A DNA stretch of 64,000 nt from Mortierella sp. BCC40632 (GCA_011634665.1 WAEK01000006.1:1620501-1684500), one strand, 5' to 3'; positions 44,519 to 59,582 are shown, counted from the first letter of the stretch. The notes: generated by a model from the letters alone, not told the origin. Translations and numbers: made by a program.

Positions 44519-46397
44519 CTTGCTCAATCTCGCTTCCTCATGGCTACCCACCGGGTATCTCGTGCCATACAACCGTCTGCTGTGTGCTTTGTGTATCTCC
44601 TGTCCCCTTTGCTTTCTGCCCCCACCCCGTCCTGCCCCACAACAACCATGCCTGGTCTACTGGCTTGCCCCGGCTCTAGCCCAGACCCAAGAGCGCGGCC
44701 TTGACCACGAGCCATCCACCACGAGCCACGAGCCAACAACAGTCTCTTTTGTCGGCCTGTGAACTTGGATGGAAAAGGGGCGAAAGAGAGTAGAGAGGGA
44801 AAAGCGACCGAAAGAGAAATACAACCCGGCAAATCAAGCTACTCTATCTCAATACAATCGCCCATCCAAAAGCGAGAGCGGTCACTCAATGCGTTGAACC
44901 GCATCCAGACAGAAAGGGACCTGCTTATCAACGCGACACTCATGCCTTTACCTCGATTGAAAGGAAAGCGTCTAGCGAGAGATTAACGATGACAGGCACC
45001 CGGGGCCAGTCCCATGTCCAGGATTCGTCACTAGAAGCGAGAGACGAGTGAGACTAGCGGAGGATAACCCATAGCATCAACGGCTGGAAAGAGAGTCACC
45101 AGCACGAATCTGCCCCAGGACCTTCGCCCATCCGCGTGTCAGCGTCGCGCCCCATACAGTTGCCATTACAGTAATGCATTTGTTGGCCGCGGGGAACCCT
45201 ATCAGGCGGCCATGGAGTGGAGAACGGGTTAGGGGACAGGCCAGGCTGAAGAGAAAGGAAGACTCGAGGAGCCTGAGAGTGCGCCCAAATTGAGCGAACG
45301 AGAGCTCGACACAGGCGGGCATTTGACTTTATCGCTTTTTCTGGCCTTCTAAGGTGAGAGAATATGGCCTAGCAACAAAAAAAAGACTTGTCTTGTCACC
45401 CTGTCATATGTCTGTGGCCGGCCATGCACAACCAAAGCAGGACAACAGGTCAGGCAACAATGCGCAACATACGCCAGTATGGTGTGAACGATATATTATT
45501 ACAAGGCTGCATAGATTGATCCTATTTTTTTTTCTCGGTCCGCCATTACTTGACCTGAATAGGAACAGGAAGATGAGAGTGTGAGAGTGAGAGAAAGGAA
45601 GTATGAGAGTGAGAGTGTGAGAGAGAGAAAGTAAGATGAGCGAGAAGAGAGAAATGAGAAGTGAGCCATGACAAGGTCGAGACAGAGATAGAAAGAAAGC
45701 GATTGAATCGTACTCAGTGGAAACAAACGAGCGGGGAGAAAGAGCAAACGGCCAGTACATGGGCATCATTTCCTACACAATAATATAAACTCACTATCGG
45801 GAGACGGGTTATTCGTCTTGGGGATGAATTGGATGGGATGGCCTGCTGTCGAGTAGATATTTTGTGTGTTGCGCGTGTTGTGTGTGTGTGTGTTGTGTAT
45901 GTTGAATGTTGTGGTGGATGTGGTAGTGGGTTGGACGGGTGATGAGAGGAAGAAGAGACCATAAACAAAGCACGACCTCTTTTTTTTTTTTTTTTTTTTT
46001 TTTACTTTTCACGCTCAGATCATGGCTTAATCTAAAAAACGCGTTTCTATTGTTCTCTCTCTTTCTCTCTCTCCGCTCCCTTTTCACGTGTGAATCGTCA
46101 GCCTTCTTGACCGATACCTTCCGGGGGGTGTAGTATGGCGATTGCCAAGGGTCTCTCTTAATGCATGCTCTCTCTCTCTCTCTCGGTCCTACTTGCTCTT
46201 CTCTGGCCACTATGCTATGCTAGTAAACGAATTCGTCCTCACTAGCCCACCCAACAAACAACCTCGGTCACAGGGATCGCCCTTGCTCTCCTCGTTTGTT
46301 GTGCCATCTGTGCCCATTTTTGATCCCTTTCGCGCAAGAGTGAATGAGAAAAGAGAGAGAGGAAAGGAGGAAGAGAGGAAGAGAGAAAAAGAGAAAT

Positions 46398-46428
<31 letters not shown>

Positions 46429-49400
46429 AGAAAAAAAAAAAAAGAGTGAAAGAATGAAAGGGTCAACACGTTGGAAACACAGCATGGTTTGTCTCCTTCC
46501 TTTTGTGCTTTGCGACAGGTTTTTGGCTGTCTTCAGAGAGAAGAAGAGAGACCGCAGCCAGACTTATCCGGCATCCCCTTCACACACCGCCGTACCCATT
46601 GCAACAGATCGAACGAGATAAAGAATGAGTAAATATAAATTTGGACAAAAGGCAAGGCGGGACTGCTGGTCCCTCCGCACCCCTTTCTTCTCTAATCTCT
46701 CGCTCAGGAACAAAACTCCGTGTCTGACCTGAATCAGCCTTCTGCCGGGTCCCGTGGTCGCCACGATTCAAACACTTCTCTGCAAGCACATCTGCGGGTC
46801 TCTCTGCCCTTCATCTTCCCTCTCTTAGTCTTTATTTGTTATAGAGGGAGAGTGTGTATGTGTGTGTGTGTGTGAGAGAGAGAGAGGCAGCAAAAAAAAG
46901 GATAACACAGGCAAGGAGGAGGGGTACAAGGAAGCAAAGATATGGTTCGCAGATAGCACTCACACGTGTGTGGCCGGGGCCTTGCAGGTGTAACTGATCA
47001 ATGGACAGACAGGCAGGGTGAACTGCGTCTGGGCCAAGCTCGCTTTCGCCCAGATGCACACGCCTACACCACATTGCCTTCCTCCCTCTCATTCTCTCAT
47101 TCTCCCTTTCTCTTCCTCTTTTTCTTCCTCTTTTTCTTTCTCTATCTTTCTTTATCTCTATCTATCCCTTGACTAGCTTCTCCTCAGGCCACAGGAGTAT
47201 GGCAAAACACTCCCCGAGAAATCGCCAATATTGGGCGATCGAGCGGAGAATAGAAAATATCCAAACGCTCGGATAACCCAAATTCCATGGAGTGGCGTGA
47301 GTCGTTTTTGAGAGAGTGCCGATCAAAAGGATATTATGACAACAGCCTGTCTGTCAGAACAAACAAGTGACTGAGAGTGAGAGTAGGAGCCAGAGTAGGC
47401 GCCAGAGTGAGAGTGAGATATAAAAAAAGAGAAAAAAGAAACTGCGACCCGGTTAAGAAGGACAACAGCTCCATGGAAAGGGACAAAAGAGCAAAGGCAA
47501 GAAGAGGACCCGGGCAGCCTGCCCTCCGGCATTCTTCAACTCCCGCAAGATGAGCCAAAGGACAAAAAAGATGCACCAACTTGATCAATGAAAGACGCAA
47601 CGGGCCTAGTTCCGACCCTGCCTTTTTACCTACCTGTCGCAAGCCGCAGGGACATGCATACCATCCAAACGACGATTGGAATTTTAGCGACGGAGACAAC
47701 ATAACCAATGCAGTCCTTGCAGAGAGTGGACACCATGCAGGTATCTCTTTTTCTTCTGCACCGGTAACAGGATAACAGAGTCTCGACGACAGACGTCCTA
47801 TTCTTATTCTGCTGTTGGTCTCCTCTTCTTCCTCCTCCTCGCAAGGTGCTGACACATGCAAAGGAGAAAGAACAGAAGCATATTGGAATAGAGTCGCGGT
47901 TCAAGCAAACTACCTTTGTCGAGCCTCCGCCCATGCTCTCTGGAACATCACCATCAGCCTATGGCATCCTCGCTTCCTTCCACCTTCCAGGCTGCGCTCT
48001 CCTCTTTAACCCTTCTAACGATAGATAGGAAACGGCTCCTGTTACTCAACTTCATCCTATGAACAGGCGACTTGATGCTTCTGGACTCGATCGGTTTTTC
48101 AACACTTGACATTCTCAAAACAGAGCGCAATTGCTCACCCACTCTGACTTTTTCGCCCTGCTCAAAGATGTTGTAAATACAGAGACATGTAGTGAATGCG
48201 GGATATGATCCTAACCCTAGGAGCAAACGTGTTTGCTGACAGAGTGAAGGAACTCTCTCTCTCTCTCTCTCTCACTTCTTGCTTTTCCAACCCCACTCTT
48301 TCTCTCACGTTGGCATGTGTCGTTTTCCCGCTCTCATCTTCTCCTCATCCCCTCTTGCAATTGCTCACTAGATCCGCGTAAAGTTGCGAGGGAGGGGGAA
48401 TAGGCAGACAGTAGACTCCAATACTGGCACTACACCAACAATAAGACAGCGAGGCGGCGCTCTCTTTCCTTCTAATATATCTTTTCTTGACACCTTTCTA
48501 TGCTTTTAAAGTGTCGGGAGTGAGGCCCCATGCCATACTAATCCATGCTCAACCCACCACTAGCATCCTCGTCTTAGCATACATGCCAATTCCGGTGTTC
48601 GGGTACCCATTCACGCCCATTCCATATGTTTGTAGACATGTCGAGAGCGTAATAAACCTTATGAACCTCGCAAGAAGAAGATTAAACCGCCCTTCTGGCA
48701 GTTCCGAGAGCCGCCTGGGATGAGAGACTCCAAGCCTTTCTCTTCCTGTTCTTCCTCCCTTTCCCCCTTCCCCTCTTCCTTCTGCTCCGCTACTAGCCGA
48801 TATCCATGGCAAACAAGAGTAGCCATATCACGATTAGATCCTTGCACAATCTCTTCCATATTTGCTCTCTCCTACTGTCGGGTTATCGAGGGCGATACGC
48901 GTGGCTATGAGGATAGGGTGTGTAGCCCTAGAAAAAACGGCTTTTCGCTCCGTTTGTTCTTGTGGAACATCAGCGCCCAAAGGCCTAACAATCTTTCACT
49001 GAGGTGTCGGCAACAGGCTGTGTAGCAAAAACAAGAGTGAACGGGTCAGGGAGTAAAAAGAGTACAGTAGACGAGCAAGAGATGGTTGCGCATGTATTGG
49101 TAGCTGCATTGACAGGTGGATGGAGGAGTGGAGAAGAGAGATATGTGCAGTAGGAACTCCACAGCCAGACATGCAATTTTACGATTGCCTTTCTCTCTCT
49201 CTCTCTCTCTTTCTCTCTCTAGAAAGACTTCACGCGACCTGGCAACCCATAGCGACCCGTGCGCTCCGTAGTCCCTTCATTCAGGGACCACGAATTAGAT
49301 TCGAGAATAAAATAGCCTACTTCAAACATTCGCCCCTGTCCTAGTCACTGATAACCTATTCCTAGAAGCCATTCGAGAGCGCGTCGCGCTAAAGTGTCTC

Positions 49401-51505
49401 TCTCATGAATCTTCGTAGACTTTAAGAGAACGCGAACATCGGAGAACTTCCCTGATCCGCTCTACACTGATCAGGGTTTACTTTAGCATCCATTCACACC
49501 ATTTTATCCAGTTGCAAAGAGTGGCGATGACTGGGCTGATTCTCTTACTCTAAGGGCCCGTCAGGGGGTAAGAATGCAACCGACTAAGTTACGAAGGGCC
49601 CAGGACTAATTGATGAATGCAACTCGAGAAGTGAGATGATGGATCCAATAAACATACCCATTCTCCTTCAATCCGTAGTCCATTTTGGTACCTAGACTAA
49701 TGTCCACATAGCCATCCATCTTGATTATGATTTCCTGCTATTCTTTTTTTCTTCTCCTTGTTTCCCAAAAAAAAAAAAAAAAAAAAAAACTTGACACCGT
49801 CCCCACTGTAGTCATCTTGATTGCAAAAAACCGCCGATAGACAGAGTAGAGAGCAAATAAGAGAGAGAAAAAAGACAAAGCGGTTGTGCAAGCCGTCTTA
49901 GGAGCGCAGCTCTAAGTCTGGCATATTAGCCCAACAGACATATGACAACATGCTCTTTACGCAAAATCCTACTCTCCTTCTGCTTTGCTTTCTACTGTTT
50001 TCTTTGTTTTGGTCATCGTCGGCCTCCTCTCTCGGTGTGCAACAGCTGCTATACAAGGCACGACACACAAAACGAAGAGGCTACCCCACCGCCTCTCCCT
50101 TCAACTCGTGCTTTGCTCTTTCATTCGGCTCATTGGAGACAAAGCACGTCTGTCCTCCAATACTCCCCCTGTCAGCATATCCGCGAGCACAGTGTCGCTC
50201 CAATGAAAGGTAGGACATGACAAAAGGACATGGCCGTTATTCACGCGCACATCGGCTCCATCCCCATTTGTAAAAGAATCACCGTTTCTTCCAGCATTAA
50301 GTAGAGGTATGCTCCTACGCGTCGTGCGACAGAGACCAGCCGATTCTGCTAGAGCACACCTCTCTCCTCCTTTCCCCACCAAGCCGAACAGGTGCCTGCT
50401 TACTGACATGGTTCCTTTTCTCTTCCCCACGGGCCGCGAATACAGATTAGTAGAGAGATATGCAGAACTCGACCATCTACCTCTCTGTTGTTCGGGAGCT
50501 GGAAACAAATGGCGAATGATGTCCTTTATCCCTTCCTTTTCTTCTTCTTCTTCTCCACAAAGCAGCACATCGCTTTGCATTACGTGCTGCGCGCACGCGC
50601 ATTGATCAAAGGTCCTCCACGAGCACTCCTCACAAGCGACTCCATACTCGCACCTTAGCTCTCATTCGAGAAACAAAGGCTCATCTAACCTTTCTCCCTC
50701 ACTTTCTCTCTTCTCTCGCCCTGACCCTGTTTTTCTCAATGTCACTCTCTTGTCCGATTCAGAGAGAGGGAGAAAGAAAGGCTTTTGTGTCTTCATATGT
50801 CATTGACCATCCACGTTGATGAGCGGAGTGGTGAAGATGAGCCTGCTGACAAGAGACAAGACGAAAACAAGGCAGAAAGAGAACAACAATAACAATACAA
50901 AGAATAAAAGAAGTGAGAGTATCTCTATAAATGCATGGCTGCAAAAGGGTTGCACCAGTTACACTCTTGTGAAGCAAAAGGCGCATGCTGTGAATGCGTC
51001 CATTCAGAGTTGTTGGTTATCTGAATATAGACCAAATTGGGTCCATTGTATTGAGAGAGAATGTTCGTTCGTTTTGAATGCATGCGCCCAGGCCAAGTTT
51101 CGTTCTTGTGCAACGTTCCCGCGCCCCTCTCCCTCTCTCTTTTCCTCTCTCTATCCTCTCGCTCACTTTTTTCTCGTTCTCGCTCTCTTTCTATTCGCTT
51201 CCCTCATCGGTGACCTTACCTTTTTCTTGTCCCTGCACCACTACATATCCTCTTTGTAATGACCTTTTTACCCTTCCTGGAACAGGCTCTCTTCATTCCG
51301 TGCACGCGTGCAGTCGCGTCGCCTAGTCGGCAAGGGAACAAAGGAAAGCGAGTGGAGGAGAAGGAGGGGCCAAGAGATACCGGCCCGGATGTACATGCAT
51401 TCGATCAGATCGACCCTCAGTCCCCGCTATTGTGTCCTGGGCACTGCTCCCTTTGACAGGCCAAAACATAATAGACTTTGCCCAAATTGCCTCTCTTACT
51501 CCCCT

Positions 51506-51536
<31 letters not shown>

Positions 51537-53244
51537 GTTAAGGGATGCATCTAACCGTTCCAATGCTTCTCTCTCTCTCTCTTTTCTATTCTTCTCCTTG
51601 CTCGACATCCTACATGACAATATCTAGGAAGAAAGATCTTCTCCCGATAACAAATACTAGAGCGTTTCTCTCTTCTTAGATCTTTGTGAACCCGACGGGC
51701 GCGAAGTGTTTTTTTTTTTTTTTTTTTTTTTTGCCCACCTATCTAAAAAAACAGTTTTGTGCTTTCCCTGTCCTACGCGGCGAGGAAGGACCACAGCTCC
51801 CGGCTCCAATGCAGACAATGAGAAAACCCATGCAGCAGAAAATAAAGAAGAGTTGAGTTGCATGTTGTCCCATGGATCGAGACTCGCTCCCTCTTGGAAT
51901 TGTTTTTCTGAGAAACGTCTCAAATAGATGAGAGCAGGGCCAAGAGGCAGAAAAGAAAATGCGAGAAAAAGTGAATGCGGGAGAAAAGGTGTGCGTGAAA
52001 ATGAGAGAGGAAGAGATGAGAAGAAAAAAAAAAAAAAAAAGCGAAAAGGGTAGGAGCAGGTCGTCTGCGCGGAGAAACTATGACTAACGGTTGACAACGC
52101 GTTGTCGCCGCCGAACGGACGGACGGACGCAAGGGCCGTTGTTTGCTATCCCATCCTATTATATGCGCGTCTTTCTCCACATTCTTACCCTTCATCATGC
52201 TCCACTCATCGTTTTCCTCTTTCGCTTCCACGCTTTCTCTCTCACCCTTGTTCTTTCTCTTTCCTTATCCGAGCTGTTACTTGTGGGGATGTGCAACATT
52301 CTGCTCTCCTGTTTACCCCCTACTCACCTCTCTCTCACTCTCTCTCTCTTTCTCTCTCTCTCTTTCTCTTTCTTTCTTTCTTTCTTTTTCTCGATTTTTC
52401 TCCTGCTTTTCTCGCGCACAAGACGTGTTAGCTTTCAGATAAAAGGAGAAACAAATATTTGGGCCGTTGAGTACTGGAAGGAGGTCGCTATGACCTCAAG
52501 GGCAAGGAAAAGCCTAAGTGTATCCTCTCCCTTAGTTCCCGCTGTATGTGTGTGTTGTTGTTATTTTTGTGGACACGGAGCGACACTTCTCTTTGTGTCA
52601 AAAGGCCACACAAAGGCCTGAGTTGGAAGTTCGTGGTCCGGGAGAGGGGCCTAGAGAGCATTCATGACTCTCACCTATCATGGATCGTCCTGAATGGATA
52701 GGATAGCGGAAGGAAATTGTCAAAGTGTCAAGAAGACTGTCGACTTGTTTGTTAAGAGGCTCAAGAACGTCTACAAAGCACGCAGCGTCTTCAATTGCTA
52801 ATATCCTATATATGCACAGCGAAGGATCTTACTTGCTCGACTCGCCCTGGTTTTTTTTTTCTGCACTCTCTTTTCTCACACTCTTTTTCTCATACCACGC
52901 AACCCCTCCCCAAGCCCTCTGATCTTTTCTCACACGCCTCCCCCCTCTCCCTACCCCACCCTTACATTAGCCTCCTACTCCTTCCTGAACCACGACGGTA
53001 GCAGTTTCCAATAGCAGACCAAGGCTTGACTTGCATGGGCACGCAAGGTTCGGCACCGAAAAGGTCAAAAAGGTCGGGAGAATTCCCTTATCGGCACGAG
53101 TTGGGGCAATGAGCAAAAAGGAAGCGATAACGAACAGACCAACCAAAGGGCTGGAAAAATTTCCGTTGGGAATTTTTTTATTTTTTTTTCTGTTCCTTCT
53201 CCATCTCCACCCACACAGGCACACACCGCACACGCACCCTCTCT

Positions 53245-53276
<32 letters not shown>

Positions 53277-56200
53277 CTCCCTCTCTTTTCTTTCTTTCTT
53301 TCTCTCTATCTTTGGCGAGTGTGGGGTTGGGTATGGAGAACCCAGAGCAGCTGTTACATGCAAGACCAATGCTGCATGATGCGGCGTAAAAGAAAAGAAA
53401 AGTCCAGGAAAAATGCTAAAGACAGGCCCTCTCAAATGAAAGGGAATAGATCATCTGCCCTCACTCCTACTCTTCCGCCTCCACAATGATGTGAACAATC
53501 AATGCCAGACTTAGGTCATCTCTTGGCACTAACCGAGAGAAAGAGAGAGAGGATGCATATCCAGTATTGGCTACAGGATCCCGGGGTGAACTTGGACTTG
53601 CGAACTTGCCCACTGTGAACTCACTTGCTGTTTGTATGACAACACCTCGGTGAAGAAGAACAAAATGGCCCTTCTTCTCGACCTCAACCTGCCAATGACA
53701 CCTTCCAGTTTTGGCTCTTCCTTGGTTCCCTGATCAGAAATGTTGTGTATGTGTGTTTTGCTTGTTTGTGTTTGTGTGCGCAAGGGGTTCTACTTGGCTG
53801 CAATCCATGGGCCAGGTCTTCGAAAAAAAATATCCTCAGTTCGAAAAGCCATTGGGCTCGGGATCCAGTCCTTTCTCTACCTTCCCATGGATCATGGATG
53901 GACTCAGTCAACCCCTCATCTTATCCCCTCCTCCCTTTTTTTTTTTTTTTTTGTCTTTATTGGGTTCTAAACTACCCGCCGTTACCTTTTTTTTACACTC
54001 TACTTGAATGAACATTTATTTTTTGAACAGTCGTCTGCTCTTTTCTCTCCTTTCGGGACAGGCTGCTACAAAGAGCGCTTTGCTGCAAGAAGACTCACCA
54101 AAAGGCATAGACCCACCACTGTGGATTACAGGGATGACTTCACTCCCGCACATAAGAAAAAGGATGAGTAAGAGTTCTCCTTCATCTACTCACACTTCCC
54201 CGTCCCCTTTCTTCCCCCTACTTTCCTTTCTCCTTTCCTCTGTTGCAGTTGTGTGGAACAAGCACAAAAAAAAAGTGATGCAGAACAACAATGACACAGA
54301 CCACAAAATAGTCCCTCGTTCTTGCGCAATCGAACACGACTCCAACTAGTCCCCTGTAGTTCGCGGAATAACCAATCGATGAATAGGGCGTTTAGTCTAT
54401 GAGAGAGAAAGAGAGGGAGAAAAACAGAAAAGGAGAGAGAAAAAAGGATAAGCGCCATTCTGCGCGCTTATGAGTCTTATGAGTAGATCGACAAAGGGTA
54501 CAAGTGCATGTGTCTGCGCTCTCTGCTGAAAATGTGAGAGAGAGTGAGGAGTATGGAGATGATTAAGATATCCATGAACTCCGAAGTGTGTTCAGGTCGC
54601 GCAGTGAAAAGGAAGGAGGGAGTATCGGAAGAGGGCCACAGGATGCAACAGACACGTGTAGCATGTGCCTACTCTTAGACGCGTCTTTTTTTTTTTCATC
54701 TCTCTCCTCCTCTCTTGCTATCTCCACGGCTACACACAAACACGCCCCTCCCTAACTTTTGCTAATGTATCTCCCACGGCTACAACCAGAAAGTATCTAT
54801 GCACTTCCTCCGCCTCTCTGCCTCTCCCCCATGGCATCTTGACAAGCATCAGCCCCCTTATTCCACTTGATCGCTTTGTGCCTGAAGTATCCCTAGCCCT
54901 GTACCAATCTTGTGCAGATCGACAAGAGGTGGGCCTTCCCCCTTCCTCACCTCTCTCGTGCCACATGCGAGGAGGTTTTGAGGGGAAAGGTGAGAGAGAG
55001 ATTGTGGCGGGCCTCGAGTGTACATGCCTCTCTATGGTGGTCTGGCCTTTTTCAGTCTCCACATTTTCCACAACATGCTATAACAAAGTGCTGCAGCTCG
55101 CCTGGATTGCTACTGGGGTTTGTTATTCGCCTTTCCCCACCTTGCCCTATCCCTAACCTCTCGATCACATTCGCTCGTTGGTGGATTTTGAAAAAAGGCT
55201 CGAGCATCGGCGTGGTTGTGTGCCGATGATGCGTGTGGGAAGGAGGAAGAAGGAGATGCTCTCGGTGAATTTCCCTATATTCAAGAGAGAACCCTCCAAG
55301 CATCTCTCCTCGCTCTCCCTCACCCCTCTCTCTCTCCTTGGACAGAGCGTGTGCGCACCTTTTGTTCCGCATCCTTTCTTGCTCTCTGTTCACGGCTGAC
55401 ACTTTAACATGGTGCTCTACCTCTCTCCCCAGCACAGGAGTTGCGATCACAGGCTGTCCTCAATATGATGACCCACTCCAGGAAGACTGAGGATTCATCT
55501 CCGCCCCTCTCGCACCATTCTGTACGCCATCTCACTAGTCTCTTTGAATGGTATGACTCGCTCACTCGCTCGCTCTCATAGCCGATTACTTCCTCGCACA
55601 TGAAGCGCCTCTCGTAGTCTACCACCAGCCCACCGTTGCACAGAACAAACAGAAAAACAAGCGCCGTTGACGAGAACTCCAGAGAGGGGAGAGAGAGGGG
55701 AGAGAGAGAGGGAGAGAGAGGGAGAGAGAGAGAGAGAAAGAGAGAGAAAGAGAGAGAAAGAAAGGAATGGACGACCTATTCCGCAAAAGATTTCGAGCAA
55801 ACAGTGTGAGCAAACGTTAGAAAACAGAACTCAAGGGGGTTTAAGATTGGAAGGGAACAAACCCCATCATACGATTGCAGCGACAATGTCAACAACATTG
55901 GTAGCAACAACAGCAACAACAACAATAGTGAGCATGGGGCACGATGTCAGGGCCAATGGATAGGACGCGATTTGATGGGAATATAAACACGAAGCAAAGG
56001 CTAATCAAGCAAAGATGGCCCGTCCTTGTCCCCCACTATCATTTGGCGGGGGACCCATGTTTTAACAGATCTCTTCGGCTTGCCTAGTAAACCTTCTTGG
56101 ACCCTGTTTCTCTTCCACGTTCGTCCTAACTCGGATCATCCTCCCCCCAAGCTATCCTACCATCCTCCTCACCGCGATTTGGAAATGAGCTTTCTACACC

Positions 56201-56499
56201 TTGAGGATAGGCAAAAAAAAAAAAAAAAAAAAAAAAAAAGTGGAGAGAGGAGAAAGGTCTAGAGAAACAAATAGGCAACAATAATGGTTGCACGAGACGA
56301 GAAACAGCAAGAGGAAGGGAGCAATAATCTACTCATGGTATCATTCCAAAGGTACATCCACACACAAAAAACACTTTAGACTGAACAGCCTCATGTCACC
56401 ATAGACCTCACTACTCGGCTCGTTTTTTTTGGAGAGAGAGAGGCCTGAGAGATATTTAGAAGCAGAGGTTTCAACAGATGGGTCTGGTTGCACAAATCT

Positions 56500-56616
56500 G
56501 TTTGCCTTCTCACCCATTGATCCTCATCCAAAATGAGAAAGGGACGAGATACCGCTTCACAAGGCAAGGCTGTGTAGGATTAAGAGACACGGATGGAGCT
56601 GCAGATCCATCTAGAG

Positions 56617-56654
<38 letters not shown>

Positions 56655-56838
56655 TAGGTCATATTGTGCAAGGTATACTCTGTCCTATAGTCATAGGTCT
56701 CCTTGGCTAATTTGACACCTGAAAGTAATTCAAACAACCATCTAGCGGCAAAACTATGTGGTGTGAAGTACCCAAAGGATCCACAGCAAATGACGATAAT
56801 TTCCAATAGCAGAGTCCCCCCTTTTTTTTGCGCCATTG
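56500..56838 (-). other. Possible remnant of a spliced gene, unrecognised
   Basis: On the minus strand, an open frame starting at an ATG near 56838 reads MAQKKGGTLLLEIIVICCGS and continues with FAARWLFELLSGVKLAKETY, neither low-complexity. It then meets a good GTATAC donor, a long poly(T) tract (A on plus, about 56623-56652) and a CTCTAG acceptor, after which only about ten residues follow before a stop. I do not recognise a family; a decayed transposable-element fragment is one option. A chance frame is also possible. Confidence 0.2.
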
Positions 56839-58469
56839 TTTCTTGGCTACACTTTATCTTCTTTATTTTGCGGACAAATGCAGGCAAAGCAAGGTCATGG
56901 GGCCTGGCCATGGCAAAAGCTGTGCCTCAGTGAGCCATTCAGCCCGGTCCTATCCGACCCGATCCCATCGACAATGCTTTCTGATCTTCGATCTCTCTAG
57001 ATGGTTCAAATTAGGATGTCAAGCTCTCTTTGACATCAAATAATCTTGAGAAATACACCTGGACACTGACAGGAATGAACCTTTTGACCTGAGGTTGGCC
57101 CATGTTACAATAAACTGGAACGCAGGGAGTATCATAAAGGCAACTTCTTTTATAATTGCAAAAAAAAAAAAAAAGGATCACCACAAACTACTGTAAACCA
57201 AGAAAGACACAAATCTCAATAACCATCGGGTAATATTCTCCATTTCAGATGTTTTTGACCTCAGATTGCGCTGCTTATTTGAAGATTAACACCCCCCTTC
57301 GCAGTAACCCCGTGCAACGGACCGTGCATAATCCTCGAAAATAAGAATGGAAAAAACAAAAACAGATGAAATGGAGAATACCAGTTCAGACCGTGTTGCT
57401 CGCCGGTGGAGCATTACTGGGGCGACAACTCCACTTTCCCTTGTATCACTCTTTCCCCTTCCTCCCCTTTGCATTGAGTACATTAGATAGGCAGGCACAA
57501 CTCCCTGTAGATAGCGAGTAGAGTATATCAGGATCAAAGTCCTAATAACTACCGAGCATTTTTCAATCTACAACTTATTCCAAGTGTCAAAACCAAGCCC
57601 AAATCATCCAATATGTGCCTTCAACATACTCACACTAGCTTCGTGCTTGCCTTGGTGTTAAATTTGGAATGAGCGTATCAATGTGAACCCCATGTTGGTT
57701 AGAATCTTCCCTCCCTCCTCAAAGAGTCTTCTCAAGTCCCAAGTCTGCTTCATAACCCGCTCCTTAGTCTACTTCCAAGCCTACTCCTAGCCCAGACCAA
57801 AGACGGCAAAATCTATGGGTCTCGCAATGAGTAATGCGTATCCAATGATCGATGTCTATCACCTTTATTAATTTATTTTTTACACTGTCAAACTAACAAG
57901 AAATCCAGATGAAACTGTTGTAGGTCATGACATTTTCTTAAGAAGCTAATATCTCTCCCTAGACTCGCCTATCCTTATACTTTTCTCATAGAATAGTCCT
58001 GTTCTGTAATAAAGCACTCTTTTTTTTTTTGGAGCTAGATGCTTCGCCCAAACTAGCGCTTTTTTCTCAGCAAAAAAAGAAAAAAAGGTTACTCAAAGAC
58101 TGTGCTGGGGTCCTGACCCTTTCTCTCTTTTTGCTTTCCTGTTCTCATTCCTCTCGCACTTCCTGTTATTCATTTATTTTTTTCTTTCCATCTTGAGACA
58201 GCTGCCCTTTTTTAAAAAAAAACTAGCCCCAGATTAGCTCACGTGGCCCGGGCCTTTTTTTTAACAAAGACCCCACGTGGGCATGTAGAGTTTATAGAAG
58301 ACCAGGGCGGCTCCGGCCGCCCTGTTGCCACTTGGTACCAAAACGGGATTACACCCGCGAATGAAAACTATCTAAACAGCCTCCAGACACTCAACAGCCA
58401 TCACCCACGTACGCATGAGTGGTCGTATTGCCAGCTCCCCTACGTGGCCCCGTTGCGCTCATTCGTCGT

Positions 58470-59582
58470 CTATGAGCCTGAGTCCATCGCTAACACTTTT
58501 TTCCAGCTCCCTAACCTCTCCATTACGTCCAACTTTTTCTTTCCCAAGACATACGCCAACACCGTCTCGTCTGCTTCCCCATATGCCTCTCTGAGGTCTG
58601 GCTTCAACCGAAGTGGATTGTTCAAATCCGAGAAATCACCGTGGCTACGTTGGTGTCCTCCGTCACCGTTGCGTCTCTCAGCGCGTTTGCTCACCGCGGT
58701 GATTCCTATAGACTTTTCCCATTCCACTGTGGTCTCACACCTTTGACCCCAAATCTGCTTTCTACCATACTCCTCAATGGCCTCAAAGAACCGTGTCGCC
58801 ATATACTTCGCTGTCTTGGTTGACGTCCTGTGCATCTGCTTCCACTTTTTGGACCACCACGTCTACAACCAATCCCTGGTATGCTTCCCTAATCGTGTGT
58901 GGCCTGGTCACCTCTTCCTCCTCCTGTTCTCTCTCGCGCTCCCCCGGACGGATGTCCTTGATGCCTTCAAAGATACCCTCCAATGAGTCCCACAAGTCTT
59001 CCTCATTCCTCTCCCTGAATCCCGGCTTCTTCGAATGGTCCGATCTTCCTGCTTTCCTCCTTCCTTGCTCTACCCATGCCTTCAACTCCCTCCTGTACTG
59101 CGTACGTCCATACTCCTCGACCTTCTCTACTTCTCCTTTCCAATGCTCTCCTTGCTCCTTCACTGTTGCCTTGCATTCCCCAAACGTGCCTCGTCGTCTC
59201 TGTCTCTTCTCTACAGACCCTGCACTTGTCATCCTCGTAGAGTTCTGGGTGGCGCCTCTTCATTTCCGTCAGAGTTGGAAGCATCCCATGGAGTTTCTTG
59301 ATCCTGTGCCCCGCCCTCCTCTTGCAGTCCCCCCTCGCTGGTATACAGACTTCTCGGTGGGTTCTTCTCGTGAAGTATATCCAGTGTGGCGCTCCATTCT
59401 ACACGTCTCCAATCTTGGATGTTTTCCTTTGTTCTGTTTTGCCGTACCCAGTGTTGATGCATTCGTGACGCCGACTGCAGCTTCAATACCTGTCGCACAT
59501 CGTCCTCCACTATTTGTCCAAGAAGGGTTGCCCTGCAGCCGTATCCCTCCTGGACCCCCTTTCTGGCAGAACCCAAATGCAA
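58470..59582 (-). pseudogene. LINE C-terminal region with Cys/His knuckle
   Basis: After RNase H, minus-strand frames read ATLLGQIVEDDVRQVLKLQS, then EDDKCRVCREETETTRHVWG, a C-x2-C-x8-H motif close to the zinc knuckle that ends many LINE ORF2 proteins, here as the only Cys/His cluster. A Glu/Lys/Arg-rich segment follows (about 58783-59230) and a final part ending near 58470. Frames change at least three times. Confidence 0.7.

Larger units (their letters stand above)
41822..58239. other. 16-kb region with no supported gene
   Basis: I examined both strands and found no exon chain with family resemblance. The sequence is a patchwork of CT/GA tracts, homopolymers (for example T runs near 45980, 51510, 51710 and 53250; A runs near 49769, 52025, 56213 and 56623), and ordinary unique sequence from about 46.5 to 58 kb. 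One weak candidate on the minus strand near 56,660-56,830 is listed separately. Genes made of short exons, or untranslated RNAs, could be missed by eye. Confidence 0.5.
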
